64,000 nucleotides of DNA from Ashinkailepas kermadecensis (lineage: Eukaryota > Arthropoda > Thecostraca > Neolepadidae), in NCBI GenBank assembly GCA_034440615.1, contig JAOTOM010002631.1:1-64000 (forward strand), in the 5' to 3' direction. Each line of letters opens with the position of its first letter. The first letter of the stretch is position 1. Positions 43,838-56,065 of this stretch are shown in pieces. A model generated the notes under the pieces. The model was not told where the DNA came from. It was given only the letters and a program-made list of their open reading frames with translations, and did no database searches. A program made the position numbers and the translations under genes.

Positions 43838-46800
43838 GCTGTACCGTTTTGTAAATTATGTCGTTGAGAAGGTATTGAAGCTGGGAAGCTCTAATCATGA
43901 AGGCTGTAATCACAGAAGACAACTTTGTAGGAAGAACATACATTTTAAAACATCATTCCTCCCATTTAATATAGGGCATCGGTGTTGTTTTGTATGCTTG
44001 TGAGGGAAAATTTACCACCGCAATGTTGGCTTTGCTCCATGGGCGTAAGTTTCTGAAATTTATTGGGAGACCAGTGACGCACCTATATTTGCGTCAAGGG
44101 GGGGGGCAAACGTATTTGGAGGGGGTCCAACTACTGAATAAAGTCTTCCGATTTCGACCACTATTTTGTCAAAGGGGAACTTTTTAAATAAAATAATTAG
44201 TGATCAACTGAATTATCCTGTGGAGGGGCCTAATCTACCACTATCGTTTCTGATTCGTCGGATTTCAACCCTAGCTCCCAGAACCTGTTCAAATGTATTC
44301 TTTTGGTATTCCTTGATAAGTCACCTCGCACTGCTGAAATTACACCTGCACAAATCACTTTAAAATGTAAAGTTTTCCAATTTCAGACATTCTAGTTCAT
44401 AGTGCCCGGTCGCCACGACGCCAACGTTAGTGCACGTGCACACCCATCTTGCGCATTCGGCGCATTCGCCACACTTCGTGCGATGCTACGGATTCTGCTG
44501 GGCCTCCTACGCTTTGTTAATTGCTGCCACATGATAAACTTGCGCCATATCTGACGTGATAAAATGCTTCGTATGGGCGTTCGCTGCGAAAATTCGATTA
44601 ATTAAATTCGATCATTAGTTCCCTTCTTACCATATTTTATGGTGAAGAAATGCGGATACCCGCTGAGCTTTGATGCACCTCATATCTTTGATTAAACATG
44701 CTTCCAGGTTGGCTACCGAACCGAAGCCCTGCCTGAGTGTACTTCTTTGGACCCGTTTCGTATTTCTTCGTTTACGGATGTGTCTTAAGGCTCCAATTCA
44801 TTTTTGTTAGAGGCCCAACGCGTTTTCGAAACCCCTGCTCGTTTTAGGGTTGTTGTTTTCGGACCCTGCCGCTTTTTACGAGACTGCGCTTTGAAGGGCC
44901 AGTCTCATTTTCGGTCCCCGTTGTGCTCTTAGGGTCCCGCTGTGTTTATTTGGGGCTTCTGACGCACATTTGTGGGGCCCCAGTACGATTTTGAGGCTTC
45001 GGTGCGTTTTTTCTGGGTCCCAGCGCGACTTATCGCGCCCAGGCGCGTGGTTCCGGGACCCAACGCCAGTTATCTGGGCTCAACGCGATTTTTGTGGACC
45101 TCTTCTGAATTTTCTTTAACTTCCGAATCCCGCCATGATGTTTCGAGTCCCTGGTACCATGTTTTTGTATCTCACCTCGATTTTCTTCGAGCTCCGGTAT
45201 GTTTTTCGATGCCGTACGCGATTTGTCAAGGCATCTGATGACATGTTCGGTGCTCCAGAACCATTGTCCTGACCCGGACTTTTTTGCAATCCCTCCTGAT
45301 TTTGGAGGGCTCCGGCTTGATTTTTCGGATACCGATGGGACTTTCGGGGTCACACGGTGCCTATGTGGAGCCATAGACGCCAATTGTTGGCAGCCCCGAC
45401 GTTAATTTTTGATGCCCAGGCCAAATTTTTGGTACTACCGATGGGTCCGAGTGCGAAATTTTTGGTACTACCGAATTGTGGGTCCGAGCGCGAAATTTAG
45501 TGGGACCGGTTCGAGTTTGCGGGGCGCGTTGTACTTAGCTGTGACCCCAACGCGATCTTGGCGGTTCCTGTTGCAGATTTTCGTGCCTCGGAGCGAGTTT
45601 TCTGGGGCCCGACGTATTTACTTTGAGCCCCTACGCGAATTCTGGTGGACCGACGCGAATTTTTGTGGTCCCAGCGCGACTTTTGGGGGCCTCGGCTCGA
45701 TTCTTGGGAGCATATCCCTCTTAGGAGGGAGGGGCCATTTGCCCCTTTGATATGTCACTGCGGCCACCGAAGGAGTTCTATTTTTTATATAGGTCCTTAT
45801 GTGATATTTTTGGGTCCTGGTACGATTCTTCGGTCTCCAGGTGCGATTTTTTTCGGTACCCTGACACGTTTTTTTCCAGTGCCCAACGGGTTTTGCGGGG
45901 ACTTTGACCCGATTTTTTTGGGCGCAGAGTGACATTCCGGTTGATAATTGATTTTGGGGGCAGCAGCAACCTTTGGGGTCCAGGCGCGACTTTTTTGGTC
46001 CCCAGTGAGATTTTCGAAGGCTGCGACGCGACTTTTTTAGTCCAATGTAATCTTTTGTGTCCCGACGTCATTTGCTTGGATCCCTAGCGCGAGTTTTAGC
46101 GACCTCGACACTTTGTGGGTGTCCAATACGTTTTGGATGCTTTTGGTGTCATTGTTGGGGCCCAAGAGTGATTATCCATGTCCGGATTGTTTTTCGTTGC
46201 CCCGGCTTCATTTGTGTCCAAATGATACTGCTGGGGAACGGTACGACTTATCCTGCCCCTAGCGTGATTTTCATGACTCCGGGCGTTAATTTTTGGTACC
46301 CATAGGCTCAGCGAGATTTTCAGGGGCCCCGGCCGGATCTTTTTGGGCCCATGTCGTGATTTTCAAGTACCCCGGCACGACTCCTGCCATTTCAGGTGCT
46401 TCTAGCAAATTATAGACCTCCTCTCGCGTCTTAGGGTTCTCGTCTCATTTCCTGGAGCTTCTTTACCGGTTTTGGACGTGTTCTCGTCCGTCCTACCCTC
46501 CTCCATATTCAATGGTCCTGCTCTCCCGTTTTGGAGGACCTCCTCCCACATCCTGGGGCCCCTTTAACATGGCATGTGACTTCCTCTCATGTTCCAGGGG
46601 CATCCTCTGCCAAATTCGGGGCCTCCTGCCACGCCTCGTGGGCCTCCTCCTTTGTCCTCGCAAAGCTTACCCGTCTTGAGGGGATCTTCAATTTTGGAAA
46701 CCTCGCCTCCTTCCATACCTGCTACCTACCACTCCCATTTTAAGGGCCTTCTCTCATTTCCTGGGAATTCCTTCCGGTCGTCGGGGCCTCATTCGGCCCT

Positions 46801-48852
46801 GGAGACCTCCTACTCCATCTCGAGGGACTCCTCTCGAGTCCGGCAGGGGCCTCCTTTTTCTTTTGGAGGCTTTCTTTTTCAAATTAGGGGCCTCCTTTTC
46901 ACGTCTTCGGGGCCTCCTGTTCCGCGTTTTGATTCTATCCTTTCCCATTTTAAGGTTGGCCTCTTATCTCCTGGTGGACTCCTGTTCTCTCTTAGGTGGC
47001 TCCTCTTCCAAATTACACGCAACCTTTCCTATCTCAGTTACCTTGTCATTTCCTGGGGACCTTCTTACCCGTCTTGAAGCCTTCTTTCTCGCCTGGGAGT
47101 CATCCCTCTTATCTAATGGCCATTCTCTCCTAGTTTAGGGGCTTTCCCGTGCATCATAGGGTCTCATTCCAATCTTATATCGTCCTCTTCCGAATTAGGT
47201 GCTTCCTGCCACTTTTCTGGATTATTCTTTTCTATCTTGGTGGAACCTTACCCGTTTCGGGGACTGCTTTTACGTCTCCGAAACCTCATCTCATATCCAC
47301 TGGCTTTCTCTTCCGTCTCAGGGCCTTCTCTCATTTTCTGAGGTCTCCCTTCCCGTATTGGGGCCTCCTTTGCAATCCTGGGGGCCTCCTTTGCAATCCT
47401 GAGGGCCTCCTTTGCAATCCTGTGGGCCTCCTTTGTAATCCTGGGGGCCTCCTTTGCAATCATGGGGGTCTCCTTTGCAATCCTGGAGTCCTCCTTTGTA
47501 ATCCTGGGGGCCTCCTTTGCAATCCTGGTGCCTCCTTTGCAATCCTGGAGTCCTCGTTTGTAATCATGGGGCCTCCTTTGCAATCCTGAGGCCTCCTTTG
47601 CAATCCTGGTGTCCTCCTTTGCAATCCTGGGGGCCTCCTTTGCAATACTGGAGTCCTCCTTTGTAATCATGGGGGCCTCCTTTGCAATCCTGGGGCATTC
47701 TTTGCAATCCGGGGGCCTCCTTTGCAATCCTGGGGCCTCCTTTGCAATCCTGGGCCATCCTTTTCAATCCTGGGGGCCTCCTTTGTAATCCTGGAGGCCT
47801 CCTTTGCAATCCTGGGGGCCTCCTTTGCAATTCTGGGCCTCCTTTGCAATCCTGGGGGCCTCCTTTGCATTCCCGGGGGCCTCCTTTGCAGTCCTGGAGT
47901 CCTCCTTTGTAATCCTGGTGGCCTCCTTTGTAATCCTGGGGCCTCCTTTGCAATCCTGGGGCCTCCTTTGCAATCCTGGGGGCCTCATTTGCAATCCTGG
48001 AGTCCTCCTTTCAAATCCTGGTGGTCTCCTTTGTAATCCTGGGAGCCTCTTTTGCAATCCTGGAGGCCTCCTTTGCAATCCTGGGGGCCTCCTTTGCAAT
48101 TCTGGGCCTCCTTTGCAATCCTGGGGGCCTCCTTTGCATTCTCGGGGGCCTCCTTTGCAGTCCTGGAGTCCTCCTTTGCAATCCTGGGGCCTCCTTTTCA
48201 ATCCAGGGGGCCTCCTTTGTAATCATGGAGGCCTCCTTTGCAATCCTGGGGGCCTCCTTTGCAATCTTGGGGGCTTCCCTTTCAATCATGGGGGCCTCCT
48301 TTGTAATCATGGAGGCCTCCTTTGCAATCCTGGGGGCCTCCTTTGCAATCATATGGGCCTCCTTTGTAATCCTGGAGGCCTCCTTTGCAATCCGGGGCCT
48401 CCTTTGCATTCCTGGGGGCCTCCTTTGCAATCCTTGAGTCCTCCTTTGCAACCCTGGGGGTCTCCTTTGCAATCCTGGGGCCTCCTTTGCAATCCTGGGG
48501 GCCTCCTTTGCAATCCTGGGGGCCTCCTTTGTAATCCTGGAGGCCTCCTTTGCAATCCTGGGGGCCTCCTTTGCAATCCTGGGAGCATCCTTTGCATTCC
48601 TGGGGTCCTCCGTGCCAATTGTTGGCACTCTCGTGATATCTGGGGCCTCCTATCCTCTCCTAGGTGACTCCTTCTTCAAATTAGAGGCCTCCTCTCACGT
48701 CTTGGAGGCCTCCTCTCGTGTCTCGTCGGTCTCATTGCTCACTTTTTCCCTGTGCATTTCCGAATAGGGGCCTCCTCAAATTTCAGGGGGGCGCCCCCTG
48801 TTTGACGGCAAGGGGGAAACTGCCCCCCTGCTCCCCCGGTGGCTACGCCCTT
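43838..48852 (+). mobile_element. Composite minisatellite element, right copy
   Basis: It runs from GCTGTACCGTTTTGTAAA (end A) to CCGGTGGCTACGCCCTT (end B). Both ends match the left copy, and flanks diverge immediately beyond, which defines the element. Internal order: ~0.9 kb of unique A-end sequence with TAATCTACCACTATCG and ACTTCGTGCGATGC boxes, the ~28-bp field (44.75-46.4 kb), the degenerate 20-22-bp field (46.4-47.36 kb), a large array of a 21-bp unit (47.36-48.60 kb), then the B end with a GGGGGGCGCCCCC foldback. It abuts an (AT)n tract at its B end; the left copy does not. No transposase or other protein is encoded. Matching at internal single-copy boxes is good but with many substitutions, so the two copies are not recent. 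Confidence 0.78.
47360..48600 (+). repeat. 21-bp minisatellite array expanded only in the right copy
   Basis: The unit is GGGCCTCCTTTGCAATCCTGG, about 55-60 tandem copies with scattered substitutions and single-base length changes. Because 21 is a multiple of 3, frames read as 7-residue repeats (NPGGLLC on plus; RPPGLQR or KEAPRIA on minus), giving open frames up to 287 codons that are artefacts. Flanks on both sides align with 8200-8330 of the left copy, where only one such unit is present. Confidence 0.93.
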
Positions 48853-49092
<240 letters not shown>

Positions 49093-50263
49093 GCCGGCCA
49101 TTTCGGAAGCATTTGAACAGAAGGGAGAGGGTTGAAATCCACTGACCTTGGAACGATGGTGATAGGCTTGGCACCTTGCAGCGCCAAATTAAGTTGTTCC
49201 TACTCATCTTAGCAGAAAACAAGAATGGGTACTTATGAAAAATACTGGTCCACATCCGGCGACTATTTGTATGAGTGTTGCTTGAGCCACCTCAAAATCC
49301 GTTTGCCCCCACATGCAAATACTAGGTACGCCACTGTCCACGCTACTCTAACTGGGATGTGTGAACACTGAGCCTTAATCACTGAGAGGGGCTTAGACCT
49401 CCAATGTAAAATCCAGCCCATTAAATATAGGTGTTTCTGTTGTTGGGGAAGGGAAGGTGGTGTGAACAGTAGCAGTTCCTCCCAGAACCTCAAAACACTG
49501 CAGCTTAAAGCTGTGGATTCCTTGTTTTTTCAAACAAACATTTCGATAAAAAGCTTGACTTTTTCCCTGCACCAGCCTTGAAGGCCTGTCGATAGCACTG
49601 ACCATGAGTGCATCCCAGAGTGAGGCCACAAGGTGACCAACCCCTCCCTGAACTGACAAAACTTCAATTGAAATTGAGCTGAAATTGAATATCCAACATA
49701 CTGAAGCTTATAATATTGGCATGAATACACACAGACATGTTTCAGCCACCTTTCCGCACCATTTTAGAATAAGAGAAGACCACAGATATAATTAATGCTG
49801 TTCTCCAACATTACTACCAGTTATTCCTACCAAATGCTGAAATTGTTTGCTATCTCAGAAAAAGCACCTTACTTGTCATAAAAAGAGGTGGCTTAGTGGT
49901 TTATTTATCTTTTTATGCATGCATGGCCACAAATCCTCTTTTTAATAGCATCTTTTGCACTGCAGCTAGTCCAATTTTTATCCCAAGTGCACTAAGTGTG
50001 CCTTTTCCTTTAGGGGTCATGGGTCACTGAACCAGCTAATGCACACAGTGCACCTCAAGTTACTAAAATTTACAGTATATGATGTGACCATGCAGAAATA
50101 ATGCTCCAATGCATATGCACTCCAGTAAGAAAATGTCATTAATTATGCATGGTAATTCACAAGCAAATTGAGTTGATAAAAGCATCATAGTTGGAAATGA
50201 GGATATTTCCATCAAAAATGCACTTTAATGCTGCCCTTAAAGCTCTGGAGCAATTCCCACACA
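49093..50263. other. Intergenic, no gene recognised
   Basis: Short minus-strand frames (76-88 aa) have no family match. The word ACTAGGTACGCCACTGTCC at 49320-49340 resembles a repeat terminus. Confidence 0.35.
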
Positions 50264-50274
50264 CATATATATAG

Positions 50275-50364
<90 letters not shown>
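50264..50364. repeat. (AT)n microsatellite
   Basis: About 100 bases, flanked by CACACACATATATATAGC on the left and GTATATATACTG on the right. Confidence 0.97.
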
Positions 50365-50365
<1 letters not shown>

Positions 50366-50644
50366 CTGATACACAGACATAATTTTCAACTCAATTTTGA
50401 TAACCTGCATCGAAGATACTTCCCACTTACTCTACAAAATATTTTACCTTCTTATTACTTCACACAGGGCTAGAGAGCAGATAGTGGGGCACATGTCATG
50501 CCAAATATGCTTACTTTTTAGTGCCATCTAATGGTTTCCCTATGCTGGGCAATGGGCATTGAATTACTGTTATATCTGTCATAACATGTATGTTGCTTTC
50601 ATCTGGTGTTCATGGCACATTCAAGATTATAATATTCCAAGACA

Positions 50645-50900
50645 TGGCTAGCGAAGCTTTTTCTCCAAAGGGAGGTTAGGAGAGGTTAGGTTTGGTTATG
50701 CGTCATTCTTTACATTTATATATAATGTTATGCTACCTAAATGAAAGCCATTTTTGGTGTTATTTTGCTCACAACCTGAAGTATTTGCACAGAAAATGAG
50801 TGATCCCATCATCTTAGTTACCTTCATAAACATTGCATTGGAATTATTAATTCCAAGGATTCATAAAACACACTAAAGCATAAATTTACCGGTAAGCCTA
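50645..50900 (-). repeat. AACCTAACC-type dispersed repeat
   Basis: Reverse-complement relative of 14050-14430. Shares TTTTTCTCCAAAGGGAGG, GGTGTTATTTTGCTCACAACCTGAA and CTTCATAAACATTGCATTG. Confidence 0.65.
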
Positions 50901-51125
50901 GGTTCACATTTGGAAAATCCAGCTATGGTTTCAATTTCAATTCGTGAAACTTTAAGGGTTATGAACGATAACAGGTTGAGGGTTGTTGTATCGTTTACGT
51001 GACGTCACCGTATATACCAAAATTCTGGTAGATTCTACTATAAATCTCGCACATTCCTGCTGACGTCACTAGGGCTGGAATTAGAATACCTACTAGATTC
51101 CGTTGTACCCTTTAGTATTAGTACC

Positions 51126-51965
51126 CAGCCTATTCCATGCAAGGGAGCACCATGAGCGCGCGATCTCCTCTCCTCCAGCCCGGCCGCGGTCAAGGCGGAG
51201 TAATCGGCCCCTGCCCCTATAAAACTGGATCCGCCCCTGGTGTGGTCTGCCTAGACACTGAAATTACCTTTTCGTAAAACCAGTGACTCAGCTTAGAAAT
51301 CACCGACAAGTAATTCAATTCAGGGAACATCCATTCCAATATCCCGCTCTTCACGAGCCAAATGCATGAACGCGGCCAATGCGGCGAGCAATCCATGTCC
51401 TACACTCACATGTGTCGCCGCTCTGGCGGATGCACCTGGAAGGTTGCACGTGGTGTCTCCCATTGGTAGACTACGGTGGAGACGTGGAGTGAACCGTACG
51501 GTCGATTATGGCATGCAGTCGTCAGCTGATATTATAGGTTTTGAGCATTATAGTCTCTGAGCATTATAGATTCTGTGCATTATAGGCTTTGAGCATTAGT
51601 GGTTTTGAAGCATCAAATGCTTCCTAGAGTTATACTTTCTGAATATTAGTTGAAACGAAGCATTATAGGAATTGAGCGTTATAGGTTTCGAAGCATTATA
51701 GGTTTTGAGCATTATATGTTTTGAAACATCCCACAGGACGTAGTATTAGAGGCTTTGAAGCATTATAGGATTTGGATATTAGATATTCTGAACAACTATG
51801 CGTTCCAGGCATTACATGGTTTGAGCCATTATAGGTTTTGAGTATTATAGGTATTGAACATTCCCCCAAGACGACGATTTAGAGGCTCTGAAGCACTATA
51901 GGTTTTGAGTATTATAGGTTCTGAAGCATTATCGGTTTCGAGTATTAGGGGTTCTGATATGTCCC
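51126..51965 (+). mobile_element. TATAATGC element, copy 2 (uninterrupted)
   Basis: It begins CCTATTCCATGCAAGGGAGC and continues through CGGTCAAGGCGGAGTAATCGG and GGATCCGCCCC. Next come the block encoding the 64-codon frame (51366-51560) and then ~430 bases of ~16-bp GAGCATTATAGGTTTT-type units. It ends GGTTCTGATATGTCCC directly against (AT)n. It is the reverse complement of 23311-25378 without its nested insertions, and so shows the pre-insertion state. No known protein domain. Confidence 0.78.
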
Positions 51966-51993
51966 TATATATATATATATATTATATTTTTTT

Positions 51994-52031
<38 letters not shown>
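51966..52031. repeat. (AT)n microsatellite
   Basis: AT tract with a T-rich interruption (TTATATTTTTTTTATT) abutting the element end. Confidence 0.95.
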
Positions 52032-52189
52032 CACATGCTAATGATAATGCTTGCAATACCATGGTATCAACAAGTGGCACTGTTAAATAGACATGATAAT
52101 ATCTGTACTTGGAATTGTGTTAAAAGATGCTTGTGTATCACCATCCATAATAGTGAGCATAAGCATGACACTTATGCACAAACTATTCT

Positions 52190-54350
52190 TAAAAATGGAG
52201 CATGGAAACTTCATAAGCACACATCAACAAGCACTCAGGTCACATGGGCTCAGAAACAATATAGAGTGAGAATACCTGACACAATGATCCACAGAAATCA
52301 GAAGCAATAAATAGAGATATTTTCCTGACTGGTTTTATCACAAAATAGTTTTAGTATCGAGACTGCTGAAATAAGTAGAATTAAACTTAAGAACATCACA
52401 AGTAACAAGGGACGAGACTGCATTCAGCTCTATGGAATCTGGCAGCCAACATATGACTGCCAGATGACAAATTAGTGTTATGGTTAAATTAGCAAAGGGT
52501 GTGGTTATAAGCCAATTTGATACGCAACAGTACATAAAATGATAACAAAAGTATACTTCATCAATGTCAACCAAGTTGATACATCTATAACTGATATCAA
52601 TACTCCCTACATGCTCAAACCACACAAATAAACACAATACAGCTCATGAGTAGGAAGCTGATGCATCAACTGATTTGTTACTGTCACATATTGGGGAATG
52701 GGTTTTGGAATGTAAAATAGCTTCATTAAAATTATGCTTAAAACACTGTCTAAAATAGTTTTCTTCTCACCACCAAGTAACAATTGGTGTTGTAGAGTGG
52801 CTGAACGCACACTCCACACTGTCTCGATGGCATGTTGCCAGAAACTTGTGCGTGTCGAATACGGCTTGTATTTGCAGAGAAGATCCAAGAGAGAGGTTCG
52901 AAGTGAGAGAAGGATCGCGGAAAGGCGGTAGACTATATAGTGTCACATACAAACGCGTTAGTATTGCGGCCGCGTCGGCGTCACACTTCCAACAGCTGTG
53001 TTAGTTTTCTCCTGCGCATGCGTCAACTCGCCGCTAGCTACGGCGAGGGGGCGGTGAGGATTGACGCGTTGCGTGCCGCCCCGACGGGGCCAATGTGGAG
53101 CGGCGTTTGGGCCATGACGGCAAATGTGGCGCAGCGTTTGGGCCATCACGGTAAACGTGGCGCACTGCTTTGGCCATCACTCTAGCTCGCCGGTGTGCCG
53201 CTGTTGCGGCCCGCTACAGTGTCAAGGAGAAAGCTGCAAAAATGTATTGAAACCAACCGTTATTAATATTTAATGACATGTGATATATATATTATTAATC
53301 CACATCTTGAATGTTCTAGTTGAGGCCAAGAAGGGCATGGAAGGATCTAAAACAACCAGACAGGATAGCAGATTGCAGCTGTAAAATGACCTATTGTTGT
53401 GTGATACAAGGAAAAGAATCACATCACCCACTTCACCCAGTTGTTGCAATACACAAATAACGTATTTGGTGACTAAATACAAGATTAAAACATAGCAGAA
53501 GTTAAGTGATTAAAACAACATATTAGCCTACTTTGATTGGATAAATTTCCAACACAGTAGCCGGTTTTACAGCGGAAATTTGCTCCCAGGTCACGTGGTC
53601 TCAGGAACAAGAGAGGGAGAAGACACGGCATAGTGATCTGCATAAATTAAAAGTGACCACCAAATCTAATTCTCACATCAGTTTTAATAACAAAATAGGT
53701 TTTACTATTGATGCTGCTGAAATAAGTAGAATTAAACTTACAAATATCAGCAAATTGCAATACGCTTTCTAATTTCCTTCGAGACTGCATTCAGCTCTAC
53801 TGTAGGCATCTGGCAGCTGACGGATAACTGCCAGATGACAAATTGGCGCTGTGGTTAAATTAGCGAAGGATGTGGTTATAAGCCAACTTCCTGAGCAACG
53901 GTAGGAGAAAATGATAACAAAAGTACACTTAATCGATGTCAACCAAGTTTATAAATCCCTACCTGATACTGCCAACATGCTCACGCCACACAACTAATAA
54001 ATATTCACAGCACACCCCACGAGTAGGACGCTCGTGCACCAACTGATTTGTTGCCTGCCACGTATTGGGATATAGGTTTTGGAACATGAAATGGTTTAAG
54101 GAAAATTATACTAAAACAATCAGTCTAAAATCGTTTTATTCTCACCACCAAGAAACAAGTTTTGTCAATGAAAATGCTGAAAAAAAATTGAGTGACATCA
54201 ATTTTTAAAATAATAAATGTTCTTCGATGTACTTTTTAGTTTATATCTGCAATGTTTAGTTGAAGCAAGAAATTACTTGGAAGGATGAAAAGCGACTAGA
54301 CGGGAGAGCAAATTGCCGCTGTAAAACGACTATTGTTGCTGCCTTTAAGC
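52190..54350 (+). repeat. Diverged tandem duplication (~1.2 and ~0.8 kb units)
   Basis: Unit 1 (52190-53400) and unit 2 (53570-54350) align in order. Shared boxes are AGGTCAC(A/G)TGG, CTGCTGAAATAAGTAGAATTAAACTTA, GCATTCAGCTCTA, GACTGCCAGATGACAAATT, CACCAACTGATTTGTT and TTCTCACCACCAAG, and later a GCAGATTGCAGCTGTAAAATGAC-type box. Unit 1 contains about 430 extra bases (52790-53220, CpG-rich) that are absent from unit 2. The boundaries are not TG...CA and no primer-binding site or polypurine tract was seen, so LTRs are unlikely. Confidence 0.75.
52930..53222 (+). promoter_or_regulatory. CpG-rich, promoter-like segment
   Basis: CpG density rises sharply here relative to the AT-rich flanks. It includes TGCGCATGCG at 53013-53022, a match to the NRF1 core, and GCGGCCGCG at 52965. 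It also has two and a half copies of a 31-bp unit starting GCGTTTGGGCCAT (53103, 53134, decayed at 53165). CpG clustering and an NRF1 site are typical of housekeeping promoters, but no downstream exon is evident, so this is a candidate only. A repeat-borne CpG patch is the alternative. Confidence 0.35.
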
Positions 54351-54879
54351 ATGTTAATATTATAATTCAACTGAGTTTTCTTAGGTCCACAACCAAACTA
54401 ATGTACCAAATACGGTGACACCACATCAAAATGATAAGCTACAACACAATTTTTCTTTACTTCACACTAAAATTGATTTGAGTGCAGTAATGACATGTAA
54501 AGAAGTTCCAAAAATGGGGAACCTGGTGTGTCAGCATTCATGATTATAAAAATAACTTCCAAAAATGGAGTTTACGAAGATGGAAAATAAAACCACCATT
54601 TCCCTGAAATACTATCAGCATAGACAAAAGAATACTCAGCACCCCATCCAATACCACATCTTGAATTCAAATGAAAATATTCACCACATTTGACATAGAT
54701 ACCTACCTAGGTACCTAACAAGATCTATCTAACCCTAATCGCTTAAGATCTTCGAACTTATTCACTGAATCATGGTATCATTTTTCATCAACTTTTCAAA
54801 ATAGATGTGCCACCAACTGGAGTGCTGGTAACATCAACATATTTTGTGGGATTCCATCTTGATCTATGCATGCACTCAG
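54351..54879. other. Intergenic; diverged copy of the 20.06-kb repeat
   Basis: 54625-54760 (TACTCAGCACCCCATCCAATACCA onward) resembles 20065-20200. Nothing else was recognised. Confidence 0.45.
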
Positions 54880-54975
54880 GGCCTATTTTAACATGTTAAC
54901 TGGGGTGGAAGCTTCCACCCTAGTCGCCCAGATTTCCACCCCAGTCGTCGAGACTTTCCACCCCAGTGAGGGCCC
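54880..54975 (+). repeat. Short repeat with three TTCCACCCCAGT units
   Basis: Starts AGGGCCTATTTTAACATGTTAA, then GGGGTGGAAGCTTCCACCC (inverted repeat) and two more TTCCACCCCAGTG units about 24 bp apart. Homologous to 27510-27605, where the units read TCCCACCTAGTG. Confidence 0.6.
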
Positions 54976-55861
54976 ATGCTGAAGGATCTTTCTGAGAACC
55001 TGGATGCCTCAGAAGTCGTTGGAACTATCAGAAACCTACATTTTTTTTGTACTTGATCCGTACAATCAATGAGCCATCCAACGCTCACTGTGATATTTTT
55101 TTTATAACTTTGATGTATTAAATCACAGTACCTACACCATTGTGTATGCACTTACACTCGCAACGCTGTAGATACCCGTAAGTTTTGCACGGTACCATGC
55201 CGAGCGTCGCCGAGCATGGTATTTTATTACAAAATCCTTCGCGAGGAGGTGCGTAATAAAAACAAGCGCATGCCTCTCAAATTCATCCGTGCGGCGTGCC
55301 GCTGTGATGTTGCGAGTGAATTATCCGGGCCCCCACGAAGTGGGTTTGGTAGCGGGCTTGAAGGTTTCCCTTCATCATTGGTTTACATGCAATTTTACCG
55401 TTTTTCTCTACGCTCTCTTGCATGTTTTATGACAATATAGATCACTTTGACGTATATCAATTGAAAGAACTATTCTTCAGCTTTAGCAAAATGTATCCGA
55501 AATGACCCAGTAACAATCTTCCTGCCAAACAATGTGCCGTTTCCGGCAGGCTGACCATCAAGTGCCTCCAAAATAAAGGGATTTTTCCCGATATTGGTAG
55601 GCTCCCTCTGCCGTCCGTTTTAGCTGGTGTTGTCACCCCCGTTCGAGAGCGGAAGAAAGGACAGGCGGGGGTGGGGGGAGCTAAGTGCGCCATAGCTTCT
55701 TCCCTTCAGTGGCAGGAGAATTTCCGAAAAGTAACCACAGAAGACCGCCTGAAATGATCTGACCGCCCCTAGACCGCAATAGGAGGCCCTCTGTCGTCAT
55801 AAGAGGTCCCATAGCCGCTGGAGTGTCGCCACCGCGAAAACAGCTTGAGGGGTGCTCTTTC
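54976..55861. other. Intergenic, no gene recognised
   Basis: A 74-codon plus frame (55216-55440) and a 78-codon minus frame (55457-55693) lack any family signal. Confidence 0.35.
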
Positions 55862-56020
55862 CTGCCGAGAGGCGCCTGTGGCTGAAAATTCGAGGGTGTT
55901 GGGGTGCACTCGAGCCTTCGCGGAGGGACGCGTTTTCCTGGTCGAAGGGCCGCCACCTTTCATGGGGGGGGCGGGTCATGTGCCCCAACTTCCCTCCCGG
56001 GATCCGCCACCGACAGGAGG
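55862..56020 (+). repeat. ~110-bp conserved core repeat, copy 4
   Basis: Carries AGGCGCCTGTGGCTGAAAATT, GTGCACTCGAGCCTTCGCGG, TTTTCCTGGTCGAAGG and GCCACCTTTCATGGGG, then GGGATCCGCCAC at 55999-56010. A short (TA)n tract (56047-56064) follows. Confidence 0.65.
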
Positions 56021-56065
56021 CCCCATATATCCCACGTAATATATATTTGTGTATATATATATATA

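Noticed and set aside
47248..48667. 287-aa NPGGLLC-repeat frame and its minus-strand partners as a glycine-rich protein
   Set aside because: The 21-bp unit is a multiple of 3, so every frame on both strands stays open. Flanks align with non-coding sequence in the left copy.
52190..54350. LTR retrotransposon with two LTRs around a short internal region
   Set aside because: Duplicated units lack TG...CA ends, a primer-binding site, a polypurine tract or gag/pol sequence. Homology continues beyond the supposed LTR into the 'internal' part.
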